Assembly: GCA_903891085.1 (NCBI GenBank)
Contig: CAITDJ010000131.1
Coordinates: 1-64,000, forward strand
Length of the DNA: 64,000 nucleotides
Reading direction: 5' to 3'
From: an uncultured Bacteroidota bacterium
GTDB taxonomy: Bacteria > Bacteroidota > Bacteroidia > Bacteroidales > F082
Within the stretch, counting starts at the first letter, position 1. Each line of letters begins with the position of its first letter. The notes under the pieces were generated by a model. The model saw nothing but the letters and a program-made list of their open reading frames with translations. It was not told the origin of the DNA and ran no database searches. Shown here piece after piece: positions 1 through 8,453 of this stretch. A program made the position numbers and the translations under genes.

Positions 1-1157
1 TCAACCAAATTGAGTTGACTGCCCTTAAAATAGGCCTTAAATAGTCGCTTTGACAGGAGAATCAGGTTAACGAAAATGAGAAAATTGGAAATCAAAACGA
101 CAATCCTGTTTGGCGTTATTCCATAGGTAACTCGTGTGATTATCGCAACCAACGCAATTGAATTGATCAGAATAGCCAATATTGATAGGAAAAACAAAAT
201 GAGAACATTAAAATCCTTCACTTTCGATTTGTCGAGTTCGGAAATAGAAAACACAATGATGGCCATTACTGCAATCAGCATGACATTAAATAGTATCAAC
301 AAATCCCTGTCCTCTAGTATTTTGCTTGTTGAGAAAACCAGCGAAACCAAATAAACAACGAGTGTAATCAACACGAGCGGTGTAAAAACCCGTGCAATCA
401 CAGGCGCAATATTGTTGGTGAGGTTTGGATACAATCGTATTAAATAATAGGATACGATGGGCGCAGCCACACCGCCAAATACAGCCACATACTCAAGATA
501 AAATTGTTCGATATTCATTTTAATGACAGAAAACAGACCAATGGTGATGCCTGTAAGTAATCCGCCAGCGAATAGAATCAGGCCTGTCATGATGATAAAT
601 TCACCATTAAAACGAATGAAGTCGATTCGTTTGTCGGTATTGTTATAATCGAATGAAATGTATGTTAATCCAAATAAACACCATAAAAACAAAGGCACAT
701 GAATCATCGACAGAACCACCGAATCGCTCTCTATATTTGGTAAGAGGTTCATAAACAGACATAATACTACAATGATTAATCCATAAATGACCAGCCTCTT
801 TTTATCAAAAATCTTATTTTGCCAAAAAGCGAAAAGGATAATTCCATTGAATACAATGATTGCCAAATCCCTTTCGTAGAAGAATTCCTGATCTATTCCA
901 GGAAATATTTCAGGAAGTTTTACCAACAATCCGGTAACAAAAGTCAGCAGCATAATTACCAGCAAATCCATTTTTAGAAATCCTTTTGTTGCAGGCAAAT
1001 TTTCGGGAGCTAAACGGATTTTCCAGAACTCCACCAAGTCAGAAGGGTAATCATCCGAAATTTCAGTGAAAGCGTTGCGGAAATCCTGCTTATTATCACG
1101 ATATAATTTTTCGAGTCCATCAGGTTTATTGATGTTTTCAATAATTTGCTGTTTCAT
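1..1157 (-). CDS. DUF4153-type multi-pass membrane protein, 3' end outside window
   Basis: The frame opens at an ATG (complement of 1155-1157) and runs off the left edge with no stop, giving about 385 residues. The first 45 residues are soluble and charged, starting MKQQIIENINKPDGLEKLYR. They are followed by at least nine hydrophobic segments separated by short loops, for example MDLLVIMLLTFVTGLLVKLP. This soluble head with a multi-helix body is what I recall of the DUF4153 family in Bacteroidota. Function is unknown; some DUF4153 members lie near sensor or transport genes, but nothing here shows a role. The family call rests on remembered similarity at the N-terminus, so the membrane-protein call is firm and the family name less so. 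No good promoter is visible upstream. Confidence 0.7.
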   Translation of the reverse strand, partial: MKQQIIENINKPDGLEKLYRDNKQDFRNAFTEISDDYPSDLVEFWKIRLAPENLPATKGFLKMDLLVIMLLTFVTGLLVKLPEIFPGIDQEFFYERDLAIIVFNGIILFAFWQNKIFDKKRLVIYGLIIVVLCLFMNLLPNIESDSVVLSMIHVPLFLWCLFGLTYISFDYNNTDKRIDFIRFNGEFIIMTGLILFAGGLLTGITIGLFSVIKMNIEQFYLEYVAVFGGVAAPIVSYYLIRLYPNLTNNIAPVIARVFTPLVLITLVVYLVSLVFSTSKILEDRDLLILFNVMLIAVMAIIVFSISELDKSKVKDFNVLILFFLSILAILINSIALVAIITRVTYGITPNRIVVLISNFLIFVNLILLSKRLFKAYFKGSQLNLV

Positions 1158-1760
1158 GATTTAGCATTTTTTAAGGTTGCAACTTGAATATTTCTTGACT
1201 TTTAGGTTATTCGCCGGCTTCATGAAAACACTGACTGCCGCTGGCAAACCTGCCTTACATTAACGGGTTTATTCCTACCCGAATAATGAACTTATTCCAC
1301 ACTTTTTTATTGCATATTTCACCATTTCTTGTGATATATTTATCAAATATTAAGGTTCATAGAATAACACATACCCGGTGAGACTGTGATCATTGGTGTT
1401 TTATTCGCTCATGTTAGAGATTGCTGCGTTAAATTGATGTTGCTTTTCTTGCACCAGCACAAACCATTATCAATATCAGAATAGTTGAATAATCATCAAA
1501 TGCTTGACCATATTTACTCAATGTTAAGTCATGTGCCAAATTTCCTGTGGTTTTATAAACGAGGCTCAGTTATACATTGGCGTGATTTTGTAGCAGTGCC
1601 AACAGTTGTCTTTTATGATAGGTTTTGCAAGATATCCATTTTAACCTGCTGTTTTAAAGCGATATAATCATCAGCCAAGATTATTGGCAACTAAGCTTTA
1701 ATGATTCATTCTTCTTTCTTATCCATTTTCTTTATGGTGATCGATTCTCAGTTTTATATA
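1158..1760. other. Gene-poor stretch, nothing recognised
   Basis: About 600 bases between two genes that are both on the minus strand. Short open frames here (the longest about 60 codons, 1485-1667 plus) give no recognisable protein and have no family-like pattern. All frames are interrupted. No tRNA-like cloverleaf or strong hairpin was found by eye. It may be decayed coding sequence. Confidence 0.4.
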
Positions 1761-2324
1761 TCAAACCCTGAGCGCGCCCTTGAATGCTCTTACACTATAG
1801 TAAGAGGGCGCACTGTTATGATACACAAATACCTTTCCATAGCGGAAATCAGCAAAGAGTGCCCCGCCGTATGCTCTCATCTCAGCAGGTGTTTTCAGCC
1901 AGCTCGATGTTTTCGTGTCGAAATTTCCAAGTTGCTGCAATTCCCGGTATTGTTCTTCATCAAGCAGTTCAATGCCCATGGCGGCAGCCATATCAATGGC
2001 ATTGTTTTCTGGTTTATAATCCTTCCTCATTTCGAGCCCCTCACGGTCGTAACAGACACTTCTGCGGCCTTTCGGACTCTCGGCCGAACAATCGAAAAAT
2101 ACGAATGTGTCCGCCGTCTTTTCATAACCCACCACATCGGGTTCACCGTCGGTTTTTTCCATTTCATTGAGTGACCATAGTTTTTCAGGATTGGCTTTCA
2201 ACCTGGCGTGTATACCGGCCCATTCGAGGCCAGCATGGCGGTTCATGTTTTTCTCAAAACGGGTTTTTAATGTGCCGAGGATTGCTTCAGCTTGTTCAGA
2301 GGGCAAGTGCTTTATAGGTTCCAT
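1761..2324 (-). CDS. DUF4256 family protein
   Basis: A 187-residue protein with strong family signature: KTRFEKNMNRHAGLEWA near the N-terminus, then KLWSLNEMEKTDGEPDVVG, FDCSAESPKGRRSVCYDREG, NNAIDMAAAMGIELLDEEQY, and a C-terminus on the pattern VFVYHNSAPSYYSVRAFKG. These blocks match DUF4256, a widespread uncharacterised cytosolic family of about 185-190 residues. The frame stays open to a TTG at 2363, but the ATG at 2324 (MEPIKHLPSEQ) gives the usual family length and is preferred. The many invariant charged and polar residues suggest an enzyme, but no reaction is known. It stands alone; the DNA upstream holds a decayed reading frame. Confidence 0.88.
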   Translation of the reverse strand: MEPIKHLPSEQAEAILGTLKTRFEKNMNRHAGLEWAGIHARLKANPEKLWSLNEMEKTDGEPDVVGYEKTADTFVFFDCSAESPKGRRSVCYDREGLEMRKDYKPENNAIDMAAAMGIELLDEEQYRELQQLGNFDTKTSSWLKTPAEMRAYGGALFADFRYGKVFVYHNSAPSYYSVRAFKGALRV

Positions 2325-2355
2325 TTCGTAATAGTATCTTGTTTCGTATACAATG

Positions 2356-2568
2356 TTACGCAATTGGTTTTGTTTTCGGTCGTGGTGAGTCGGTTTTTAA
2401 CTTTGGTAGTAACTTGATCACCTTCTTTAAATTATCTGGTTGGCCATGCCGTTCACCTGAATCACTGATTATGAAGGCGGATTGTGTTTTTCAGTAATAG
2501 TCAATTGCATTTTTGATCGTTTCCCTGCTTTGATAAGATTTATCTTGGAATGCTTTCGCTGTGCGGAA
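2356..2568 (-). pseudogene. Decayed reading frame with one internal stop, unassigned
   Basis: On the minus strand one frame runs about 71 codons from 2568 down to a TAA at 2356-2358. It is broken only by a TGA at 2491-2493. Before the stop it reads KAFQDKSYQSRETIKNAIDY, and after it QSAFIISDSGERHGQPDNLK. The frame has coding-like composition on both sides of the stop and no start codon in a sensible place. It looks like the C-terminal remnant of a larger gene, possibly a transposase or integrase, but I could not assign a family with confidence. Confidence 0.35.
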
Positions 2569-2619
2569 TCAGCCTGGGTTTAACAACCGGTTCAATGTAA
2601 TTGATAGTTTGGTTTGAAA

Positions 2620-3336
2620 TCAATTGTGTAATATGTCCTGATCTTTGATGCAACGCACTGATAAACCTGTGTTTAAATCGATGTAAGCATTTGTAGCTTC
2701 TCGAAAACTAAAGCCTAAATACAAATTATTGGCGCTTCCTAAATCATCCTGAGACGAACTCCATAACATTGTCGTTGCACCCATACTCATAAACGCACCG
2801 TTTGCCTCATGTCGCATGCCTGCAGGCAAAACTGTGAAACCACTCTCGTTCGTGGCGCCATTGTTCGGACTCATCCAATGACTGGTATTGGCTTCTTTCA
2901 TTTTGCCACCTGCAATAGCATTACCACCCAGATAAGTTGCCAGCGTTTGCCATTCGGTAACAGTTGGAATATGCCAACCCATGGGAGCTAAATTGTTATT
3001 GTCATGAACAGCATACCAATTGTAAAGCTTGCCATAAATCAGGCTGTTTCCGGGGTCGTTATTATAATCGCTGCAAGCCCCCGTCTCAAGATTAATCCAT
3101 GTTATGCTATCTGTAATATTGGGTACAGGATCACCATTGCGGTAGTGGGTCACTTTAAGGTTTTCAACCATCCATACCTGTGTCCCGATCGATATACTAT
3201 GATATATATTTCCGTCAATGTCTGCTACAGTAACAGCGGGAGGATTATTGTCGTATTTTTTACAACTGCCGGCAAGGAATATAACAACAACCAGTAAAAT
3301 TGTTGAACTGATTAAAAAGTTGAGTTTCTTTTCCAT
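2620..3336 (-). CDS. FISUMP-domain lipoprotein
   Basis: A 238-residue secreted lipoprotein. Residues 1-25 form a signal peptide ending in a lipobox-like AGSC, with Cys25 as the acylation site and KK after it. The rest is one Fibrobacter succinogenes major paralogous (FISUMP, Fib_succ_major) domain. The diagnostic blocks are GTQVWMVENLKV, YGKLYNWYAV, PMGWHIPTVTEWQTL, SGFTVLPAGMR, MLWSSS and a C-terminal SVRCIKD. The domain is typical of surface proteins in Bacteroidota and Fibrobacteres; its biochemical role is not established. It is likely exported and anchored in the outer membrane. The next gene downstream in direction is not coupled, and the neighbour at 3507-4046 is another small lipoprotein on the same strand. 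Confidence 0.9.
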   Translation of the reverse strand: MEKKLNFLISSTILLVVVIFLAGSCKKYDNNPPAVTVADIDGNIYHSISIGTQVWMVENLKVTHYRNGDPVPNITDSITWINLETGACSDYNNDPGNSLIYGKLYNWYAVHDNNNLAPMGWHIPTVTEWQTLATYLGGNAIAGGKMKEANTSHWMSPNNGATNESGFTVLPAGMRHEANGAFMSMGATTMLWSSSQDDLGSANNLYLGFSFREATNAYIDLNTGLSVRCIKDQDILHN

Positions 3337-3506
3337 ATCGAATTAATTTAATTTTAATAAACAACTATGTGTATTTCAATCGATGTCGTTGTATAAAAAT
3401 TCCCATATTCAAATGAACCTTGGTTAATTCTCCTGTTAATCCACCTACTTGGCGGAGACAATGACAAGTATCAAGTAATCCGCCATGTGTTAAGCACCTT
3501 GTTTCT

Positions 3507-4046
3507 TTATTGCGTTTGTCCGGTTGATAAATGATTAAATTCCGTTTGGTTGGTTGCCCTGTTTAGTATTGTCATGGTTTCTTTGTTGGCAGAGAGTTCT
3601 ATTTTAATCCAGCCATAGTAATAAATATTTTCCCCACTTGGGAACGACAAAATCCGGTATCCGATATACTTTTCTCCCTGACCGGTAAATCGGTCAAGGT
3701 ATAATTTGGCATTATTTGTCCAGGTTCCATTTTCCGAAATTTCGGCATTCTCAGTTAAGGCGCTGATCTGATTTGTGTTTTCATCAACCAGAAATTGATT
3801 TCCTCCATCACAAAGAAGTGCAATTGCGTTTGAAGTGAGAAAGGCTTCAAAGCCATCCGTTGAATTGCCATTGATGGAAAATACCAAATCGTTACAGGCA
3901 CCGGAAATGGAATCGGACTGCGATGCAATGATAGTCTTGTTCACTTGTTCAAACCTGATATTGTCCGGCTTTGTATTATCTGATTTCTTGCATGCGGCTA
4001 TCACCGATAATAACACGATTCCAAAAATAAAAAATGTTTTTTTCAT
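3507..4046 (-). CDS. Small hypothetical lipoprotein
   Basis: A 179-residue protein with a signal peptide and lipobox (SVIAAC, Cys19) followed by KKSDNTKPD, a charged linker of the kind found at the start of Bacteroidota lipoproteins. The mature part, about 160 residues, is rich in alternating hydrophobic and polar residues, for example YIGYRILSFPSGENIYYYGW followed by IKIEL, which suggests an all-beta fold. No named domain was recognised. It lies 170 bases upstream of the FISUMP lipoprotein on the same strand, so the two could be co-expressed surface proteins, but no shared promoter is evident. Confidence 0.75.
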   Translation of the reverse strand: MKKTFFIFGIVLLSVIAACKKSDNTKPDNIRFEQVNKTIIASQSDSISGACNDLVFSINGNSTDGFEAFLTSNAIALLCDGGNQFLVDENTNQISALTENAEISENGTWTNNAKLYLDRFTGQGEKYIGYRILSFPSGENIYYYGWIKIELSANKETMTILNRATNQTEFNHLSTGQTQ

Positions 4047-4241
4047 GTTGTATAAAGTTTACATGGTTCTTTTTCTGTCCGGTGATCATATCAGGGTAAA
4101 TGATGTTGTCCTGCAAATATACAAACAAAGTAATGGATTTCAGCATTATAAGATAAAAAAATTGATTGATGTTGCAAATAGCAATACATATTTCTTCCTC
4201 ACGTTCGGGATGGATTTTACGTTTTGAATTAAATCAATCGC

Positions 4242-4336
4242 CTCTCAACTCCGTACTCCCCACTTCCCTCGTTGTGCCGCCTAGGCAAGCCACTTCCAAC
4301 TCCGAACTCCGCACTCCGCACTTCGAACTTCAAACA
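4242..4336. repeat. Degenerate short repeats of the aactccgcact type
   Basis: The stretch contains irregular copies of a 9-11 base unit close to aactccgcact: caactccgtactcc, ccaactccgaactccgcact, ccgcacttcgaacttc. It is pyrimidine-rich on the plus strand and overlaps the 3' end of the PLP-lyase gene only at its last bases. Such satellite-like fillers are common between genes in this lineage and no function is implied. Confidence 0.55.
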
Positions 4337-5529
4337 CACCCCGTCGCTTTCAGGCTCTTATAAATCTTTTCCCACGTACGATCAATATCGTTGTCGAGGC
4401 CCACGCTAAAGCGAACCATGCCTTCCGAAAGGCCCATTTCGCGCTGAATTTCTTCCGGAACTTCCGACGAAGTACTTTTTCCGCTGTTGCTGAACAAGGT
4501 CTTAAAATATCCCAGGCTCACCGCTAGGTATCCCACGTCTTCAATCTCCATTTTTTCCATCAGTTTGCTGGCCTGATCGGCAGTGCACAGGTCAATGGCA
4601 ATCATACCGCCAAAACCAAACTGCTGATCCATCATCTTTTTCAGGGTTTCGTGGCCTTTGTGTGCGGGCAATCCCGGGTATTGAATCGAAATGCCTGATT
4701 CGACGAATTTGGTGGCCAGATACATCGCGTTATGACTGTGTTGTTTCATGCGGATATGGAGGGTGTGCATGTTTTTTAGTATGCCTGAGCTACGCATCGG
4801 ATCGAGCACAGGGCCCAGCAACATGGCCGTACCATTGTTAACATCAATCAACTCGCCAATGAAATCGCGTGTGCCGCAGATAGCACCGGCAACACAATCA
4901 TTTTTCCCGTTCACAAATTTCGTGAGACTATATACCACCACATGCGCTCCCAACCGGATGGGAGCAACAATCATGGGTGTAAAAGTGTTGTCGACAACCA
5001 GCTTAATCTGATGTGCATTCGAAATCGCGGCCAGGGCAGGGATGTCGCTTATTTGCAGCATGGGGTTGGTCATCGTTTCGGTATAAATGACCTTTGTGTT
5101 GGGGCGGATGGCTGCTTTCACGGCATCAAGGTCAGTGATATTCACAAAGGTGACACTGATGTTGAACCGGGGAAGCCAGTTTTGCAAGAAGGCGAATGAG
5201 CCTCCGTAAATGGTCAGGCCCGAGATGATATGGTCGCCTGCCTGGCAAATTTGCAGCAAGGCGGTTGTGATGGCACCCATTCCGCTTCCGGTCACCCAGC
5301 CTGCTTCGGAACCTTCCATGGCAGCCATGGCATCGGCGAGGTATTTATTCGATGGATTCCAGTGTCGCGAATACAGAAAACAACCTTCGGCTTCACCATG
5401 AAAGGTGTCGGCCATCGTTTTTGCCTGCATAAATGTATAAGTGGCCGAATCAGTGATGGATGGATTAACATCTCCGTATTCCCCGAATTGTCTCAGGTCC
5501 TGAATACTGCTTGCGGGATCAAATTTCAT
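4330..5529 (-). CDS. Cys/Met-metabolism PLP lyase (methionine gamma-lyase type)
   Basis: A 399-residue fold-type I PLP enzyme of the Cys/Met metabolism family (methionine gamma-lyase, cystathionine gamma-synthase and -lyase). The likely Schiff-base lysine is Lys204 in VVYSLTKFVNGKNDCVAG, and Asp180 in VVDNTF should hold the pyridine nitrogen. YSR at 53-55 and YGG at 108-110 correspond to cofactor-phosphate and substrate residues. The usual TKYxxGHSD block reads TKFVNGKND here, so this is a divergent subgroup and the exact substrate is not certain. It may release 2-oxobutyrate or pyruvate with ammonia and a thiol from methionine, cysteine or a related amino acid. An Lrp/AsnC regulator is divergently encoded 291 bases away, as seen with other amino-acid-degrading lyases. 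Confidence 0.85.
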   Translation of the reverse strand: MKFDPASSIQDLRQFGEYGDVNPSITDSATYTFMQAKTMADTFHGEAEGCFLYSRHWNPSNKYLADAMAAMEGSEAGWVTGSGMGAITTALLQICQAGDHIISGLTIYGGSFAFLQNWLPRFNISVTFVNITDLDAVKAAIRPNTKVIYTETMTNPMLQISDIPALAAISNAHQIKLVVDNTFTPMIVAPIRLGAHVVVYSLTKFVNGKNDCVAGAICGTRDFIGELIDVNNGTAMLLGPVLDPMRSSGILKNMHTLHIRMKQHSHNAMYLATKFVESGISIQYPGLPAHKGHETLKKMMDQQFGFGGMIAIDLCTADQASKLMEKMEIEDVGYLAVSLGYFKTLFSNSGKSTSSEVPEEIQREMGLSEGMVRFSVGLDNDIDRTWEKIYKSLKATGCV

Positions 5530-5590
5530 AAGATCAAATTTTAATGTTTTACTATTATTCTATTGTGAAAAACCATATTATATGCACCAT

Positions 5591-5681
5591 CAACCCACCA
5601 ACCGGCCAACCCATCAACCCATCAACCTATCAACCTATCAACCTATCAACCTATCAACCTATCAACCTATCAACCTATCAT
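5591..5681. repeat. 8-bp tandem repeat, eleven units
   Basis: Eleven consecutive 8-base units fill 5591-5678. The first four are variants (caacccac, caaccggc, caacccat, caacccat) and the last seven are identical caacctat, followed by a partial cat. The array lies in the divergent promoter region between the PLP lyase and the Lrp regulator. The identity of the last seven units suggests recent slippage, and the 8-base period means each change moves flanking sites by most of a helical turn. Confidence 0.95.
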
Positions 5682-5783
5682 ATTAACCTTCACAAAAGTA
5701 TGACAATGCAACGAAATATCAGATATAAGTTAAATAGTGGAATGAAAAAGAACGAATTTGTTAAAATATGAAAGTTATAATTA

Positions 5784-5791
5784 TATATTTG
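5784..5791 (+). promoter_or_regulatory. Putative -7 element for the Lrp regulator
   Basis: TATATTTG matches the Bacteroidota -7 consensus TAnnTTTG, 29 bases before the regulator's ATG. A TTTG at 5757-5760 is 23 bases upstream, slightly farther than the usual 19-21, so the -33 assignment is weak. Confidence 0.45.
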
Positions 5792-5820
5792 TGAAATATT
5801 GATAGTAATACTGCGATTTT

Positions 5821-6291
5821 ATGCAAAATACCTTTCATCTTGATACCCTCGATCGGCGGATTCTGGCACTTTTACTGGCTGATGCACGCACACCGTATGT
5901 AGAAGTGGCTCGTCGCTGCCATGTTTCGGGTGCGGCTATTCATCAACGTGTTAACCGTATGACCGAGGCAGGCGTCATCGCTGGTTCGAAAATAAAACTG
6001 AGCGCGAAAGGACTCGGATTGCTCACCTGTGCCTTCATCGGAATACAGGTAAACCTGACTTCGACACGCACCCACGAAGAGGTCTTTAACAAGGTAAAGG
6101 AGATTCCTGAAATTGTCGAATGTCACCACATCAGTGGAAAATATTCATTACTCGTGAAGGTATATGCGCTTAACAATGAACACCTGAAACAGATTATTGT
6201 CGAAAGAATCCAATCCATTCCCGAAATCACTTTCACCGAAACATTCATTTCCCTCGAAGCAGGATTCGAACGTGATTATCCCATTTTGTAA
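5821..6291 (+). CDS. Lrp/AsnC family transcriptional regulator
   Basis: A 156-residue regulator. Residues 5-60 hold the winged helix-turn-helix (LDTLDRRILALLLADAR, then VEVARRCHVSGAAIHQRVNR and MTEAGVIAGSKI). Residues 70-150 form the ligand-binding RAM/AsnC domain, with FIGIQVNL and HHISGKYSLLVKVYA. Family members are octameric or dimeric DNA-binding proteins that respond to amino acids. Its divergent neighbour is a Cys/Met-type PLP lyase, so control of that gene by a sulfur or other amino acid is the natural inference, similar to other lyase/Lrp pairs. The 8-bp tandem array sits between the two starts. Confidence 0.93.
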   Translation: MQNTFHLDTLDRRILALLLADARTPYVEVARRCHVSGAAIHQRVNRMTEAGVIAGSKIKLSAKGLGLLTCAFIGIQVNLTSTRTHEEVFNKVKEIPEIVECHHISGKYSLLVKVYALNNEHLKQIIVERIQSIPEITFTETFISLEAGFERDYPIL

Positions 6292-6434
6292 GTTGATTAT
6301 AAATAATAATACCCATCTGAATTATCAGTCTGGGTAAGTGTTTCCTTACATTTAAGTGAATACGATTGTATCTCACTGTTTATAATAAGTATCTTTACTT
6401 TACGTTTATGAATTAATCACATTTTCATTTCGAT

Positions 6435-8243
6435 ATGCGCACCCTGGTTGTCAGTACAATTCTTATACTTTTTATCGGTATCCAGCTTTACCGCGGACCG
6501 GGTGCAAAATCGGTCATTGATGGTGACGGTGCCGGCTATTATGCCTATTTACCAACAGTTTTCCATTACAAGACAACTGATTTTACCCCTGTGTTTGAAT
6601 TTGAAAAATCACACAAAAGTTTGAGTTACGATGGCCATTATTTTCATCAGCATGGCGATGTGTTGATTAACAAGTATTTTTTGGGTACAGCTCTGGCAAT
6701 ATCCCCGTTTTATCTGATAGCTACCTTTTACTCGGTTGTTTTTGATATGCCAACTTCCGGTTACAACATACTTTATCAGTTTGCCGTAGCGATGGCAGCT
6801 GCTTTTTATCTTGCCATTGGTCTGCTTGCAACAATCAAACTCATCCGGCTCTTCAATTATGAAAAGTACATTGCGTTGATGGTGATTATCGTCTTGTTTT
6901 TTGGTACCAACCTGTTTTATTATGCCCTGGTGCATCCTTCACATTCCCATGTTTATTCGTTTGCAGCCGTCTCGGTTTTCCTGTTATACAGCCGGAGGTT
7001 TTTTCTGTATTTGAAGTTCAGTGATTTGGTTTTTGCTGCTGCATCGCTTGGTTTTGTAATTTTGATCCGTCCGACAAATTTAATGATTTTAGGTGCTTTA
7101 CCCTTTATGGCAGGTAATGCAGGACAGTTGAAAGCAGGTTTTCAATTTTTAACATCGAAGTGGTATTATGGAGTAGTTTCACTTGCCGTTGTTTGCTTTG
7201 TGGTAGGCATTCAGTTCATGTTCAATATCATTCAAACGGGTTCCGTTTTCGTGTGGTCCTACAAAAATGAGGGTTTCGATTTCATGCGTCCACATTTCTT
7301 ATCTTTTCTTTTCGGATTTAAAAAAGGATTCTTCATCTACACGCCCCTGATGTTGGCAATTTTTCCTGCTTTAATATTGCTCTACATGAAGTCGAAATAT
7401 AGTTTCTTTACCATATTCAGCTATCTTATCGTGGCAGTATTTATCCTGTCGAGCTGGTGGAACTGGTTTTATGGCGACAGCTTCGGTATGCGTGCCATGA
7501 TTGATTTGTTTCCCTTACTTGCTATCCTGCTGGCGGTTTCAATCGACAGGTTGGTAAAGACAAAGCCTGGATTTCTATTATTTTTATTGTGTTCCTTTTT
7601 ATTTGTTTCATTAAACCTGTTCCAGACATACCAGTATCATAGTGGAATTTTGCACCACGACAGCATGACTTTCGAAAAATATCGTTATGTATTTCTGAAA
7701 ACAGGGGCGCAATACGATGATGTATTGGGAAGCGATATTGAGCCACTTTTTACCGTTCCTGAGCCGATGCAGGGATTTCTGTTTTTTGAAGATATGGAGC
7801 GCAAATTGCCCGATTTTACTGAAAATGGTATTATTGTTTCAGCAAATGCTTTCTCGGGTAGCAAGGTTGCCCTGATGAGTGAAAAAAACGAGTACAGTCC
7901 AACACTTGTGTTAGGTGCAAACCAGCTGATAAAAACCATTTCACCGGTTTATGTGAAAGTGGACCTACATTATAATTTGTCAGAACCGATACCAGGTAAC
8001 AGCGCACTGCTTGTGTATGCAGCTACCAATAAGAAGAATCAGGTAGTTTTCTATAAAACATTTCGCCTGCTTCAGCTTCCCGAAAAGGAAACGAATCGCT
8101 GGCGTGAATCGAATTTTGGATTTAAAGTTCCGGCCTGGGATAAAGAGCTTTCACAAATTAAAGTCTATATCTGGAATCCGGCAAAAAGCAAATTCATGCT
8201 TGACGATATAAAAATTGAGTTTTTTCTTACTGATGAGATTTGA
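6435..8243 (+). CDS. Multi-pass membrane protein, GT-C glycosyltransferase-like
   Basis: A 602-residue integral membrane protein. A first helix (residues 1-20) is followed by an extracytoplasmic loop with the acidic motif VIDGDGAGYYAYLP. Next come roughly ten hydrophobic segments up to about residue 410 and a soluble C-terminal region of about 190 residues that looks beta-rich. An acidic motif in the first loop after helix 1 and a periplasmic C-terminal domain is the layout of GT-C glycosyltransferases, which take sugars from polyprenyl-phosphate donors. No closer family was recognised, so the transferase role is an inference. Its stop overlaps the upstream region of the DUF5522 gene, and recQ follows, so the three are probably co-transcribed. 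Confidence 0.65.
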   Translation: MRTLVVSTILILFIGIQLYRGPGAKSVIDGDGAGYYAYLPTVFHYKTTDFTPVFEFEKSHKSLSYDGHYFHQHGDVLINKYFLGTALAISPFYLIATFYSVVFDMPTSGYNILYQFAVAMAAAFYLAIGLLATIKLIRLFNYEKYIALMVIIVLFFGTNLFYYALVHPSHSHVYSFAAVSVFLLYSRRFFLYLKFSDLVFAAASLGFVILIRPTNLMILGALPFMAGNAGQLKAGFQFLTSKWYYGVVSLAVVCFVVGIQFMFNIIQTGSVFVWSYKNEGFDFMRPHFLSFLFGFKKGFFIYTPLMLAIFPALILLYMKSKYSFFTIFSYLIVAVFILSSWWNWFYGDSFGMRAMIDLFPLLAILLAVSIDRLVKTKPGFLLFLLCSFLFVSLNLFQTYQYHSGILHHDSMTFEKYRYVFLKTGAQYDDVLGSDIEPLFTVPEPMQGFLFFEDMERKLPDFTENGIIVSANAFSGSKVALMSEKNEYSPTLVLGANQLIKTISPVYVKVDLHYNLSEPIPGNSALLVYAATNKKNQVVFYKTFRLLQLPEKETNRWRESNFGFKVPAWDKELSQIKVYIWNPAKSKFMLDDIKIEFFLTDEI

Positions 8244-8245
8244 AA

Positions 8246-8440
8246 ATGGAAAAACCTTTGGATGACAGATTCACCCGATTCAACAACAAACTGACCGAAG
8301 GGGAAGATTTTCACCTCGAAAACGGTTATCGCGTGATGACAAAAGCATATCTGACAAAGAGGGGCTATTGTTGTTCGAACGGTTGCAGGCACTGTCCTTA
8401 CTGGCCAAAACATGTAAAAGGGAATACAAACCTGGAATAA
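8246..8440 (+). CDS. Small Cys-rich DUF5522 protein
   Basis: A 64-residue protein whose centre and end carry the signature NGYRVMTKAYLTKRGYCCSN followed by GCRHCPY. The pattern CCxxGCRHCPY is that of the DUF5522 family, small proteins often found in Bacteroidota. Four clustered cysteines and one histidine suggest metal binding (zinc or iron-sulfur), but nothing is proven. The ATG at 8246 is chosen over a TTG at 8240 that overlaps the upstream stop. The gene begins three bases after the stop of the membrane protein and ends 13 bases before recQ, so it sits in an operon. Confidence 0.85.
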   Translation: MEKPLDDRFTRFNNKLTEGEDFHLENGYRVMTKAYLTKRGYCCSNGCRHCPYWPKHVKGNTNLE

Positions 8441-8453
8441 CGGACAATAATAT

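Noticed and set aside
1485-1667. 60-codon frame in the gap before DUF4256
   Set aside because: No homology pattern, unlikely composition and no promoter.
1701-2174. Plus-strand frame of 157 codons
   Set aside because: Antisense shadow of the DUF4256 gene, which has clear family blocks.
5544-5771. Plus-strand open frame of 75 codons upstream of the Lrp gene
   Set aside because: It is mostly translated from the 8-bp tandem repeats (NPSTYQPIN-like periodicity) and has no conserved pattern.
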